Assembly (NCBI GenBank): GCA_951804985.1
Contig: OX638130.1
Coordinates: forward strand, 36,972,394-37,036,393
Source: Dryomyza anilis
Taxonomy: Eukaryota > Arthropoda > Insecta > Diptera > Dryomyzidae
Length of the DNA stretch: 64,000 bases
Direction: 5' to 3'
Shown here piece after piece: positions 1 to 12,680 of the stretch. Position 1 is the first letter of the stretch. Each line of letters opens with the position of its first letter. Under the pieces are notes generated by a model. It did no database searches. It was given only the letters and a program-made list of their open reading frames with translations, and had not been told where the DNA came from. The translations under genes and the position numbers were made by a program.

Positions 1-392
1 ATCCTTTGAACTGTTTCTGCGGAATACAAAAGCGTTTCTCATTTTCGAATTTTGTAAATTTAAATTTAATCTAAATTCAAAATCTTTAAATATGTTGATA
101 TCACTATTATTAATAATCCAAGTACATTCTGTTTTACTGTTTGAAATTTAATATAGTTTGACAACAACATTTTTCAATTTTTCCCTTTATCACTATTTAG
201 AGAGGCCTCTATGATTGAAGTAATATAATAAAATTAGTGAATATACAAAATACATAGGTAATAAATTCGTCCTACGTACTGTCTAAAGACGACGGATACT
301 CAAATACTTCAATCACGTATAAGTATCGCTATGGCGATTCGAACCGCTACAGAACTTTTATATGATTACCATCGAATTACTGTAGGCGATAG

Positions 393-397
<5 letters not shown>
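1..397. other. A/T-rich sequence, nothing recognised
   Basis: There is no reading frame of note, no TIR and no tandem motif. The stretch is generic A/T-rich intergenic or decayed repeat DNA leading into an AT microsatellite. Confidence 0.5.

Positions 398-460
<63 letters not shown>
398..460. repeat. (AT)n microsatellite
   Basis: About 63 bp of uninterrupted AT dinucleotides. The following ~230 bp up to the Harbinger-like copy holds nothing I recognise. Confidence 0.95.
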
Positions 461-464
<4 letters not shown>

Positions 465-689
465 TTGGAAATATTCTTGAAACTCTTTAAATTTTTCTTT
501 TGTAGTATAATTTTATTTGATTCTAAATTACACAAAAAATACACAAGGAGATCAAAAATGTACTGTTTTTGTAGAATTACACAAAAAGTGGCAACACTGA
601 CACAACTACATTTCTTTACAAAGAGAACGAAGTGAAAATCAGATCTGCCTACTTTTGGTGGCAGATGTTGATTGCACCCGTTCCTGTTG

Positions 690-1628
690 TTGAATCCGTG
701 TTGTTAATTTCTAATTGTTAATTTCTAATTTAATTTTTATTGTTTTAAAAGTGAGCAACACTTACAATATTGACGGACAAATTAAGGATTTCAGTGTTGC
801 AAAAAATAGTATCATGTTGCGTACTTTTAGTACTGCCTTTTTTTAGAACAGATACTTTTTTCTGTGAATATTTAATTTTTGTTTAATGTAAAGCCATTTT
901 ATATTAAATATAGTTTAAAAAACGGTAACTCTATTCAAAACATTCATATTTTTAGAAGGATTTGTGGATATAATTGCAGCGGCTAAGATGGAAAAAAGAT
1001 ATGGCTCGATCTACAACACCGCCATCACTGAGACATGGTCTGGTTCGAAAAGACCCAAGATTTGCAGGATTTAAAACTTATGCAGAAGCGGTTACAAACG
1101 ACCAATTCACGTATCAAGAGGAACAAATCACATTGGCGCAATGAACCCAGCTGCATCCTTACCAGCAGTCAGAACAGATCCAGACGATTTTTTTTATTAG
1201 TGTTCGATTTAAAATGAAAATAAAAAGTGTGGAAAAAATTTCTATTTTACGTTTCTTAGTTAGGGCACAAAAAATTCAAAATTATAGACATTCTTTCAAA
1301 AAAACTAAATGATAAGAATAATTAAAAAACAGAAAAAGCCTAATAAAAAAAAGCACAAAAGAAAAAATGAAAACTATAATATAAAAGATAAAGAAAACTA
1401 TAAAACTATAGATAATGAAACGTTCGCCGATTCGTCACATGAACAGTTCATTCGCTTGATTTTGATACTTGAAGCTAATGAAATTCGGTTGAGTGTTGCA
1501 TGTTTTTTTAAGTTCGCTTGACTTTTCCCGTTTTTTGGCGAATGAAGTCTGACGAATGTAAGCTGTGATTGCTTTTTAACGTTCGCTTCGCCAAAACCAT
1601 TCGCTTCGCTAATCATAATAGGGCCCAT
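690..1628. mobile_element. Harbinger-like TIR element, left end lost
   Basis: The right end (about 1580-1628) has CATTCGCTTCGCTAATCATA followed by ATAGGGCCC, the same terminus as the complete element at 35508-36656. The body also matches: AAAAGTGAGCAACACTTAC near 750, a 'stack of A' stretch near 1260-1400, and a short frame containing EPSCIL at 1140-1165 that the other copy also carries (36180-36200). The left TIR is not found, so this copy is truncated. Between about 987 and 1142 one + frame stays open for ~50 codons and reads like a protein remnant (including RKDPRFAGFKTY). I do not recognise it; it could be part of the autonomous element's coding sequence or a captured exon. Confidence 0.65.
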
Positions 1629-3394
1629 AAAATCGTTTTCAAATACAGAGTAAGCGCTAAAAATAGCACTTATTTTATATTTGAAACTGATTTGAAAAAC
1701 ACATTAGACCTTAAAACCTTAATTGGAATGGTACTTGTCGAAGTTGATACGATGGTGATGTACACCACCAGCGTTATTGCGATCTTCGGGGTGCTTGCTT
1801 ATACGACAGTGACCGTGGCTAACATGTCCACGCAGCTTCCTGGTCTTCATCCTCTTGAATTTTGGCATCTTTAATTTTTTTAGAAAAGTGGTGGAAATTT
1901 TCTGATTGAAATAATTCTTACATTTAATGAAGTTGGCGAAAGAGTAGCCGGTTTATGATAAATGTATACCACATGTGTTGTATTTGAGAGTAGCACTAAG
2001 GCATGTTTTCAGTGTCGTATATTGTGAAATTAAGAAAATTTGAGAAATTGAAGACAAATAGTGCACATAAAATGTAAATTTATTTGTTTTACTTTGCAAA
2101 TCGTGGAATATTTATGATAAGTTCCAAAAATCCTAATTTTATAAGAATCAGCTGCGTTTATTTGACGATATATTTTAACAAGCTAAAATGTGGTGCTCAT
2201 AGTTCAATTACCGTACTGTCGTATCCCCATATGCCATTGCACTTAATATTAACTTGCGAATGCTTTGAAATCTATCCTTACCCAATATGCCACAGGGTAA
2301 GCGTTTGAAAAAATAATCATAATTGCATTTAAGGTCTAGCGTGTTTTTAAAATCAGTTTCAAATATAATATAAGTGCTATTTTTAGCGCTTACTCTGAAT
2401 TTTAAAATGATTTGATAATAACATTACCAAAAAGGGCAGCTAAAAACAGTATGTTTTTTATTATTACGATAGAAACCCTGACAAATCTAATAGCTTACCG
2501 ACTTCTTGTGGACTTCTGTGATTATTTAAAACAATATACCTACCGCCCCCGCAAACCTTGAATAGGCTCCAGAATTACATTCGAGTGCTTGCAACATACA
2601 AGCTTAGAAAAATACGTTTACCACATTGGCTGCATTCAGCGAGCACAGCAGTTATGGAGCTGTTGAGTAATTTTCGCTTGAATGACATGCTAATCTCAAC
2701 ATGTTTAGTGAGCGGTCGTCATTTTTTCCAGCATAAAATGTGTACGCTACATTTGTGCTGCCTTTGTTATCGATGACATTTTAACTCAAATATTTATAAA
2801 AAAAAATGAAATTTAAATTGTAAAAATATTTTTTCAATCATTTATGGAGTTGTACGTAACTTTAATATAATATTAATATTAAATAATTTGTAAATTGATA
2901 GATGAGGTAGCGAGGCATTCAATAAAAGTGAGCGATTAGTTAATGAGCAGTCTCGCAGCTGTTGAGGTCGCTGCCATTGATGCAGCCATTGTTTTGGCGC
3001 TCGGGCTTGAAGTGTACGATATTGGTTGGATACGGGATAGTGAATTGAAAAATGCCCTTTGTCCTATATGAGGATCCCCTTTTTTTATTTATTTTGCAGG
3101 ATTAAGTCAATACTTAAAAGTAAAAATCTAAATGAAAGTTAATTTGATATCGATTTAAAAATAAGGCTAAATCTTGATTTGAAGTAAACGTTGAAATCAA
3201 TTTAAGATTTGATTATAAGGGAATTTTCAAGTTAAGGTTAAGCTACCAGTTTTTATTGAAAAAGCTATGACTCTTAAATTTAGGTTAAAGATGTTTCAAA
3301 CGTTAACCTCAACTCTACGATTTGAAAGTAATGATTGATTTCAAAGCATTCGCAAGTTAATATTAAGTGCAATATCATACAAGGTACTTTCAAA

Positions 3395-4464
3395 GGTAGC
3401 ATGACGTTTGGCCTGGGGACGGCTCGCCTTGGGACGTTTCGCCATTCCATTGTGAATTTTATTTTGAATTTATTTTATCAGGGTTTCCACCACTTTATTT
3501 AAGTTTTACGCAAAATATATTTAAATACACAATATTATTTAAAATTATAAAAATATTAAATGATTTAAATTTATTAAAAGGGAGTAAATTTTATATATTA
3601 GTAAAACGATTTGCTATTCAAACCATGGAACCAATTTTAATATATTCATGTAAGAATGCATTTATGTAACTATGAATGAGGACATATATGTGCAAAAAGC
3701 TACTAAACCTCTTTTTATGTAAAAGTTAAGCCTCCAAAAGTAATGGGATTTTTTTTATTTATGTATCACTAGAAACAAAGTACATAGAAAGGTACATTTA
3801 TTGGGATAAACATTTATAAATATTAAATTCGAATCTCAGAAAAAAATGAGTTTCTTAAATATACATAACTAAAACTTTTTGTTATAGATTTTTATATCAA
3901 TTAAGAAACCTGTTTCAATTTATTTAAATTCTTCGGGGTTAAGAATAAATTAATATATTTTTACTATGGTTGTGTGCGAGTTTGTCTTAATTTTGTAGGT
4001 AATGCAGTGTTTACTATTCAAGTTATAAAATTGCTAATAAAAAAACTGAATTTTATGATAGCAAACAAACAGAATTCCGATTATCGAATAACGATCGAAT
4101 GAAAACCAATTATCAATTTTGTCTTCAAATTTTAGAAAAACTCGCATTTCCTTAATTATCATCAAAAAAATACACCCTTTTCTATCATTCGTAAATTAGC
4201 ACATTTAATATAATACTTTCAAGATCTAATTTATTGAAAATCATTCATTTTTATATTTAATTTTTCAGATTATAATAATTGTAATTCTTTAAAAATTACC
4301 TAAAAATAAAATTACAAATGCATTTTCAAAAATTACATTTAGTATGGTATGGAATCTTTGTCGTTTCTTCATACTCTTCAATTTCGCATATTCACAATTA
4401 AATTCACAATGAAATGGCGAAACGTCCCAAGGCGAGCCGTCCCCAGGCCAAACGTCATGCTACC
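3395..4464. mobile_element. 1.07-kb TIR element with exact 8-bp TSD
   Basis: The termini are near-perfect inverted repeats of about 60-65 bp starting GGTAGCATGACGTTTGGCC and running through GGGACGGCTCGCC (one mismatch seen). Both sides carry the same octamer CTTTCAAA (3387-3394 and 4465-4472), an unmistakable TSD. An 8-bp TSD fits hAT or P-type elements; the terminus does not match either consensus well, so the superfamily is left open. There is no coding capacity, so it is non-autonomous. It sits at the centre of an inverted repeat (3222-3325 / 4474-4583), and an older MITE lies inside it at 3966-4147. Confidence 0.9.
3966..4147. mobile_element. Degenerate GTGTGCGAG-type MITE
   Basis: It begins GTTGTGTGCGAGTTTGTCTT and ends near AAAACTCGCA, and shares the order of internal motifs (GGTAATGCAGTGTTTACT, GATTATCGAATAA) with the intact MITE at 34206-34437. 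Highly diverged, so probably old. Confidence 0.45.
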
Positions 4465-5423
4465 CTTTCAAATCATAGAGTTGAGGTTAGTGTTTGAAAC
4501 ACGTTTAAGCTAAATTTAAGACTCATAATTTTTTTGAAAAAAACTGGTAGCATAACCTTAACTTAAAAATTAAATTGAAGATCGCGAGTCAAAACAGCTG
4601 CAGGAAATCATTGCCAGCAGCCAAAATGTGGTAGACGTGTTTTTTTTTTTGTAAGCTTGTATCAAGGTTGGCGGGGGCGGTCGGTATATTGTTTTAAAGA
4701 ATCACAGAAGTCCAAACACTAATATATTTTGATAAGATATTAGATTTGGACACGCGTTGTTATGTTATATTTTAAGTAAGGGTTTATATTGCAACCATAA
4801 AAAACATACTGTTTTTAGCGTCACTACATTTTTGTTCATAATTTGCACTGCCATTTTTTGGTAATGTTATTATCAAATCATCTTCAAATACAGAGTAAAC
4901 GCTAAAATTAGAACTTATTTTATATTTGAAACTGAATTTAAAAACACACTAGACATTAAAACCAATTATGATTAGTTTTACAAGCGCTTACCCTGTGGCA
5001 TATTGGGATCACACATTGGCGGCATTCAGCGACCTCAACAGCTGCGATACTGCTCACTAACAAATCGCTCACTTTTATTGAATGCACCGCTACCTTATCT
5101 ATCAATTTACAAAAGAATTTAATATTAATATTTTAATAAAGTTACATAAAAATATTTTTCCAATATAAATTTCATTTTTGTTTATAAATATTTGAGTAAA
5201 AAGGTCATCGATAACAAAGGCAGCGCAACCCAGCAAAAAAGGTAACTGGTTAGTTAACTGGTAATTGCAGGTTATTCTGCCGGTTACCTTTGTTCTACCA
5301 TCGGGAATTGCGCTCATTTAAAAGTAATCTTGTTGTCTCTTTTGCACCTTTTGCTATTTTTATGTCACATTGCCAGACCAAAAAAATATTTTACTGAAAA
5401 ATTAAACAGTATTGCCATAATTA

Positions 5424-5539
<116 letters not shown>

Positions 5540-6024
5540 CCCAGTGAGTCGTTTCTGAACTCTTTAGGAACTATTCCGTAGCTAAACGTCAGGATTCTCT
5601 CACCACAGTCACAGAGTTATGTTCAGAAAGATGATCAAAATAGGAAAGCCAGCGCACTTAAAGGGACATAGAGATCTCACCTCTTTATCTTTCATTTTTA
5701 CGACGTATTACTCTGACGAATATCTGAACAAGCAACAAACAAAAAATTCTCTCTGAGAAAATTAAACGTCAGCAAAAAAGACTTGTAGATAAGAGAAATC
5801 TGACTTTTCGCCGACCCAAAGCTGATCAAAAAGAAAATTGATGACAATTTAAACAAAGGCATTATTTTATATATTTCTTGTTTTATTTAAGTGTTTTTTT
5901 TTACAAAGTAGTTTTTGTTTTGTGTGAATTTAATATAAATTAAATAATAATAAAAATAAGTATTAAAAAACATTTTTTACAACACAAAATTACAAATTGC
6001 TTCAGATATAATTTAAATAAACTA

Positions 6025-6113
6025 TGATACAACGGCGGTACGAGCAGCTATTCGCAAGACGAGATTCGCTTCATTGTAGATTGTCGTCAAAGTACATATC
6101 GATAGAAAATCTG
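6025..6113 (-). pseudogene. Exon-like fragment, possible terminal exon
   Basis: On the minus strand an acceptor TTTCTTACAG precedes an open stretch reading about 29 codons (with YNEANLVLRIAARTAVV) to a TAG. If the exon-like block at about 9320-9505 is spliced to it (donor AAAG|GTATTT), the frame stays open. The 3-kb 10-bp array would then lie inside that intron. No family recognised. Confidence 0.3.
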
Positions 6114-6176
6114 TAAGAAATGCAAAAATTATAGATTATTAAATTTGATATATGGATTTTTTTAAATAATATTTAT

Positions 6177-9100
6177 TATATATTTATATATTTATATATT
6201 TATATATTTATATATTTATATATTTATATATTTATATATTTATATATTTATATATTTATATATTTATATATTTATATATTTATATATTTATATATTTATA
6301 TATTTATATATTTATATATTTATATATTTATATATTTATATATTTATATATTTATATATTTATATATTTATATATTTATATATTTATATATTTATATATT
6401 TATATATTTATATATTTATATATTTATATATTTATATATTTATATATTTATATATTTATATATTTATATATTTATATATTTATATATTTATATATTTATA
6501 TATTTATATATTTATATATTTATATATTTATATATTTATATATTTATATATTTATATATTTATATATTTATATATTTATATATTTATATATTTATATATT
6601 TATATATTTATATATTTATATATTTATATATTTATATATTTATATATTTATATATTTATATATTTATATATTTATATATTTATATATTTATATATTTATA
6701 TATTTATATATTTATATATTTATATATTTATATATTTATATATTTATATATTTATATATTTATATATTTATATATTTATATATTTATATATTTATATATT
6801 TATATATTTATATATTTATATATTTATATATTTATATATTTATATATTTATATATTTATATATTTATATATTTATATATTTATATATTTATATATTTATA
6901 TATTTATATATTTATATATTTATATATTTATATATTTATATATTTATATATTTATATATTTATATATTTATATATTTATATATTTATATATTTATATATT
7001 TATATATTTATATATTTATATATTTATATATTTATATATTTATATATTTATATATTTATATATTTATATATTTATATATTTATATATTTATATATTTATA
7101 TATTTATATATTTATATATTTATATATTTATATATTTATATATTTATATATTTATATATTTATATATTTATATATTTATATATTTATATATTTATATATT
7201 TATATATTTATATATTTATATATTTATATATTTATATATTTATATATTTATATATTTATATATTTATATATTTATATATTTATATATTTATATATTTATA
7301 TATTTATATATTTATATATTTATATATTTATATATTTATATATTTATATATTTATATATTTATATATTTATATATTTATATATTTATATATTTATATATT
7401 TATATATTTATATATTTATATATTTATATATTTATATATTTATATATTTATATATTTATATATTTATATATTTATATATTTATATATTTATATATTTATA
7501 TATTTATATATTTATATATTTATATATTTATATATTTATATATTTATATATTTATATATTTATATATTTATATATTTATATATTTATATATTTATATATT
7601 TATATATTTATATATTTATATATTTATATATTTATATATTTATATATTTATATATTTATATATTTATATATTTATATATTTATATATTTATATATTTATA
7701 TATTTATATATTTATATATTTATATATTTATATATTTATATATTTATATATTTATATATTTATATATTTATATATTTATATATTTATATATTTATATATT
7801 TATATATTTATATATTTATATATTTATATATTTATATATTTATATATTTATATATTTATATATTTATATATTTATATATTTATATATTTATATATTTATA
7901 TATTTATATATTTATATATTTATATATTTATATATTTATATATTTATATATTTATATATTTATATATTTATATATTTATATATTTATATATTTATATATT
8001 TATATATTTATATATTTATATATTTATATATTTATATATTTATATATTTATATATTTATATATTTATATATTTATATATTTATATATTTATATATTTATA
8101 TATTTATATATTTATATATTTATATATTTATATATTTATATATTTATATATTTATATATTTATATATTTATATATTTATATATTTATATATTTATATATT
8201 TATATATTTATATATTTATATATTTATATATTTATATATTTATATATTTATATATTTATATATTTATATATTTATATATTTATATATTTATATATTTATA
8301 TATTTATATATTTATATATTTATATATTTATATATTTATATATTTATATATTTATATATTTATATATTTATATATTTATATATTTATATATTTATATATT
8401 TATATATTTATATATTTATATATTTATATATTTATATATTTATATATTTATATATTTATATATTTATATATTTATATATTTATATATTTATATATTTATA
8501 TATTTATATATTTATATATTTATATATTTATATATTTATATATTTATATATTTATATATTTATATATTTATATATTTATATATTTATATATTTATATATT
8601 TATATATTTATATATTTATATATTTATATATTTATATATTTATATATTTATATATTTATATATTTATATATTTATATATTTATATATTTATATATTTATA
8701 TATTTATATATTTATATATTTATATATTTATATATTTATATATTTATATATTTATATATTTATATATTTATATATTTATATATTTATATATTTATATATT
8801 TATATATTTATATATTTATATATTTATATATTTATATATTTATATATTTATATATTTATATATTTATATATTTATATATTTATATATTTATATATTTATA
8901 TATTTATATATTTATATATTTATATATTTATATATTTATATATTTATATATTTATATATTTATATATTTATATATTTATATATTTATATATTTATATATT
9001 TATATATTTATATATTTATATATTTATATATTTATATATTTATATATTTATATATTTATATATTTATATATTTATATATTTATATATTTATATATTTATA

Positions 9101-9240
9101 TATTTATATATTTATATATTTATATATTTATATATTTATATATTTATATATTTATATATTTATATATTTATATATTTATATATTTATATATTTATATATT
9201 TATATATTTATATATTTATATATTTATATATTTATATATT
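6177..9240. repeat. 3.06-kb tandem array of a 10-bp A/T motif
   Basis: The motif TATATATTTA repeats about 306 times, with no departure from the motif noticed by eye. Composition is 100% A+T. The period is close to one DNA helical turn, so phased T/A steps could give curved or easily melted DNA (inference). Such uniformity points to very recent expansion or to assembly smoothing of a longer array. There are no stable protein frames of interest. Confidence 0.98.
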
Positions 9241-9960
9241 AAATTAACTTATTAATTATTAAATCAATTTAATACACATCAATACATATTTTCATATTGA
9301 ACAAATAAATTCAAAATTGAAAGAATTTAAATACCTTTAATATTATATTCAATTTGTCTATCGCCAAATTGCTTCATCCGTAGGAATTCTACAAATAAGC
9401 AGCTTCGTTGAGTTCCACAGGGCTTGCAGAACAGCAGTTTGGACGCACGCTGCATTAACATCTTGAAAGTCACCAGACTTGCTTTACCATCATATGTGAC
9501 TGAATCTGTGAATCAAAGAAAGTTAAAGTTTTTCAACTATATTTTATGTTTGAAAAAAGTGTATACTAACTTCTTTGATTTTTTTATCTCCAGAAGCATT
9601 AAAATTTACGCTGAACATGCGAATCTAAAACGCGTGCAACACGACTGCACCACTTTTATTATGCACTTTTCGATAGCTTAAAAGTAAATCAGAAACATTA
9701 GGTAAAATGTATAACTATAAATTGCAGAACAAAATGATTACCTTGCAATGATTACCTTCGCTGGTGTGGGTCGATGCAATGTTCATTAACGCACTGTAAT
9801 GCCGTTATCTTCAGCTCTAGCAACATGGCTTTAACTACATCGACGTGTAGAACTGCTTGGTGCAGGCCAATATTGTCTTGCGGTGGCGGCTTGCCCATAA
9901 GTCTTTAAGCCCATATACGAGGAAGTACGGCAGTTGTTTTTGCTTTAGGAAACTATTGAC
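9241..9960 (-). pseudogene. Cluster of exon-like fragments of an unrecognised gene
   Basis: Three minus-strand blocks have splice-like edges. (a) About 9757-9900: starts MGKPPPQDNIGLH, runs through LHVDVVKAMLLELK and ends at donor CGAAG|GTAATC; the LH...VVKAML spacing is vaguely ankyrin-like. (b) About 9572-9645: acceptor GCGTTTTAG and a frame with FSVNFNASGDKKIKE. (c) About 9320-9505: acceptor near TTGATTCACAG and a frame with KASLVTFKML and KLLFCKPCG, possible donor AAAG|GTATTT. Phases do not join cleanly between all blocks, so this may be a broken or captured gene rather than a working one. No confident family assignment. Confidence 0.3.
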
Positions 9961-10002
9961 AAAAAGAATAAATGTTATTTTTGTTAAGATTATAAGATTA
10001 AG

Positions 10003-10685
10003 ATAAATTATATAAATTATATAAATTATATAAATTATATAAATTATATAAATTATATAAATTATATAAATTATATAAATTATATAAATTATATAAATTA
10101 TATAAATTATATAAATTATATAAATTATATAAATTATATAAATTATATAAATTATATAAATTATATAAATTATATAAATTATATAAATTATATAAATTAT
10201 ATAAATTATATAAATTATATAAATTATATAAATTATATAAATTATATAAATTATATAAATTATATAAATTATATAAATTATATAAATTATATAAATTATA
10301 TAAATTATATAAATTATATAAATTATATAAATTATATAAATTATATAAATTATATAAATTATATAAATTATATAAATTATATAAATTATATAAATTATAT
10401 AAATTATATAAATTATATAAATTATATAAATTATATAAATTATATAAATTATATAAATTATATAAATTATATAAATTATATAAATTATATAAATTATATA
10501 AATTATATAAATTATATAAATTATATAAATTATATAAATTATATAAATTATATAAATTATATAAATTATATAAATTATATAAATTATATAAATTATATAA
10601 ATTATATAAATTATATAAATTATATAAATTATATAAATTATATAAATTATATAAATTATATAAATTATATAAATTATATAAATTA
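10003..10685. repeat. 0.68-kb tandem array of a 9-bp A/T motif
   Basis: ATAAATTAT repeats about 76 times with no interruption that I can see. Because 9 is a multiple of 3, the minus strand reads as an endless Asn-Leu-Tyr repeat of ~240 residues. That frame is a by-product of the motif, not a credible protein. It lies only ~760 bp from the 10-bp array in the same element. Confidence 0.97.
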
Positions 10686-11146
10686 AAGAAATTAGATGGA
10701 CATCTGATGCATTGGTCCAACTTGAAAAAAGTTTTTTTTTTAGTTAAGATTGCAGATTTTTGGCAACCAACGACCTAATTTGTTTTAGTCTCTGTCTGCG
10801 TTCGATTTTGAGTTCGACAAGGCGTTCCCTATAATGGCTTTCTGTAATTTGTATTCATAATTGAATTACATTTCAATTACAAATGAATAAAAAAGAAACA
10901 TAAAGAAAACCAGAAGATGTTGATTGTCATTAAATATTCCATGGCAAAGTTATAGAAGCGCAAATATTTCGCAGTTCATACATTTTTGCTGCCCGGGTAT
11001 TTACAGTTTCAAGGTTCTTATTGAATTAACACAGGATATTTGCTTTGCACAACAAGATGATTGACCAACCATGCAACGTATGTATCTTCAAATTGATAAG
11101 GCTGCAACAAAATCGAAATATACAATTTTATATTAGTGAGAGGTAT
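10686..11146. other. Non-coding stretch inside the 12.3-kb element
   Basis: There is no open frame or repeat of note. It lies 3' of the DUF4806-like reading frame, so it may hold that transcript's 3' region. Confidence 0.4.
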
Positions 11147-11448
11147 CAGTGGCGAAAAGCGAAACAAGTACATTTTCAAAGTTAAAAACATAAAACTTAT
11201 AATGAATAATTAATTGAAAAACAAGAAGGGAATTTAATGTATAGTAATTCAGCAAATTTAATGCGGTTGTATTCATTCTGCATTCTGTTTCAGCTGGTAG
11301 TTACGCTGTTTTCGCAGCCGGTCATGCGAGTAATTAAAAAATTTACTGCACAATTTATCGAATGAATCCGATTCACCGTTGAACTTTTTTAGAAATGATG
11401 CTGCAATGAAGGAAAATGTTTATATAAAATATGTATATTTCGCGTGAT

Positions 11449-12678
11449 TTATAACAAGTACTTTTGTGGACAAAATTTTTGTACCACTTGGTATTTACAT
11501 TTAAATATTTGTGAGAACGTGAACGCTCTTACGGCCTCTTTCTGTACATCTTTTCGGCCTTTCCAGACCAAGTTGGCAGCTGCTGCATCCGAAAGAGTAA
11601 TTTTCCAAATTTCATTTACACACTTTGATCTGTCAGGGCCTATTTTTTGTGTAAGATCATCAGCCTATTAGTTAAATAATAAAAATAAAACGTTTCAATT
11701 AGTACGTTAATTACACCATTAAAATAATTATGACTTAATAACAATTATTATTAATTCTATGAATTACGAAATTAATACAATTATAGATAAAAACTTACGA
11801 GTCGCTTCTGCATGTCGACATCCGCCAAAAGCTTATTCTCGAATACCTTGAACTCTGTCGCTGATTCAAAAGGCTTGTCGAGAAAGTTTTCTTTTTCAAT
11901 CAATTTCTCTGCTCGCAGGGAACTTACGTCTTTTTGAATTTGTACAAAATGACTAGTTAACGTTTTAAGTCCACGATTCATAATTTTTATTTCGTTTAGA
12001 ACTGTACGAATAGTAGGTTCTGCAAAAATATATGTTTTTCATGGATTTTACGTATGCAATTAAAACATTTACCTTCATCAACGGTATGTAATATGTTTTC
12101 CTGAGTTGGTTCGTTTACTTCCGGTACTTCATTGGACTGAGATGTAATATTTTCTATTATTGACGTACCCGGGGAAATATCTAGGCAGCTCTGGAAGAGT
12201 GGTCTTTTTAAAGAGTCTTGTAAGTTCTAAGGGCCACAGCTTTTCATAGTTGAAGGTCTTACCTAATAACTTTTTTTGTAATGGCATTGCTGATATTGGC
12301 AAGCTTTGGTCGCTTTACAACAGGTTTAAACATGAAGTTGCTCTGATTTTCGGGACAAAATGAATTTGACGAAGGTGTTTCTGGATTTTCACTAGCTTCT
12401 GAATTTGGTGCCATGTTTTGCAATACTATTGGCGTACTTGAAAACAAATCTTGTGAGTGTTGTCTTTTTAGTGAGTTTATATTTAAAGGTACTGGTTGGC
12501 TGCATATCTGTTGCGAATAACCATTAAAAAAACTTGGAACGGGCAATTTTGAACCCAATGGTTTCAAAATTTCGCATCTTATAATTTTGGGACGAGCTGC
12601 AGGAAATGTCAGTGGAACTTCCTTCACTGTTAAATTTGTTCTTCCTCGCAGTACATTTTTTACGTTTGCATCATCCAT
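11449..12678 (-). CDS. Transposon-borne DUF4806-like protein, four predicted exons
   Basis: Predicted exons on the minus strand are 12263-12678, 12073-12188, 11799-12019 and 11449-11664. Three introns have usable sites: donor AG|GTAAGA, donor GAAG|GTAAAT with acceptor TTTTTGCAG, and donor CTC|GTAAGT with acceptor TTAATAG. The joined frame is 969 nt (322 residues) with no internal stop. The N-terminal half is low-complexity and basic/Ser-Pro rich (VVKRPKLAN near its exon-1 end). The C-terminal part has FESATEFKVFENKLLADV, then NEIWKITLSDAAAANLVWKG and an alternating basic tail, in the order I expect for the DUF4806 domain often found beside Tnp2-like transposases in insects. Its function is unknown; an accessory DNA-binding role is inference. 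The ATG lies 2 nt after the transposase stop codon. The first acceptor (CCAGAG) is the least certain site. Confidence 0.6.
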
Positions 12679-12680
12679 AA

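Larger units (their letters stand above)
1629..5228. repeat. Mosaic of inverted dispersed repeats (unit D)
   Basis: Several blocks recur in inverted orientation: 2325-2570 with 4670-4965, 2755-2995 with 5000-5215, 3222-3325 with 4474-4583, and 2236-2262 with 3338-3373. Block 1629-1722 is a further copy of 4866-4965. The block 2610-2765 continues on the far side of the 14.3-kb insertion, at 19575-19710, and gives an empty-site reference for it. A + frame at 1727-1874 contains a ~20-residue hydrophobic stretch ([18 protein letters not shown]) and could be a protein remnant, but I do not recognise it. No ends for unit D can be fixed from this window. Confidence 0.6.

Noticed and set aside
9998..10720. 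A 240-residue minus-strand frame of Asn-Leu-Tyr repeats
   Set aside because: It is the automatic translation of a 9-bp A/T microsatellite-like array with no coding context.
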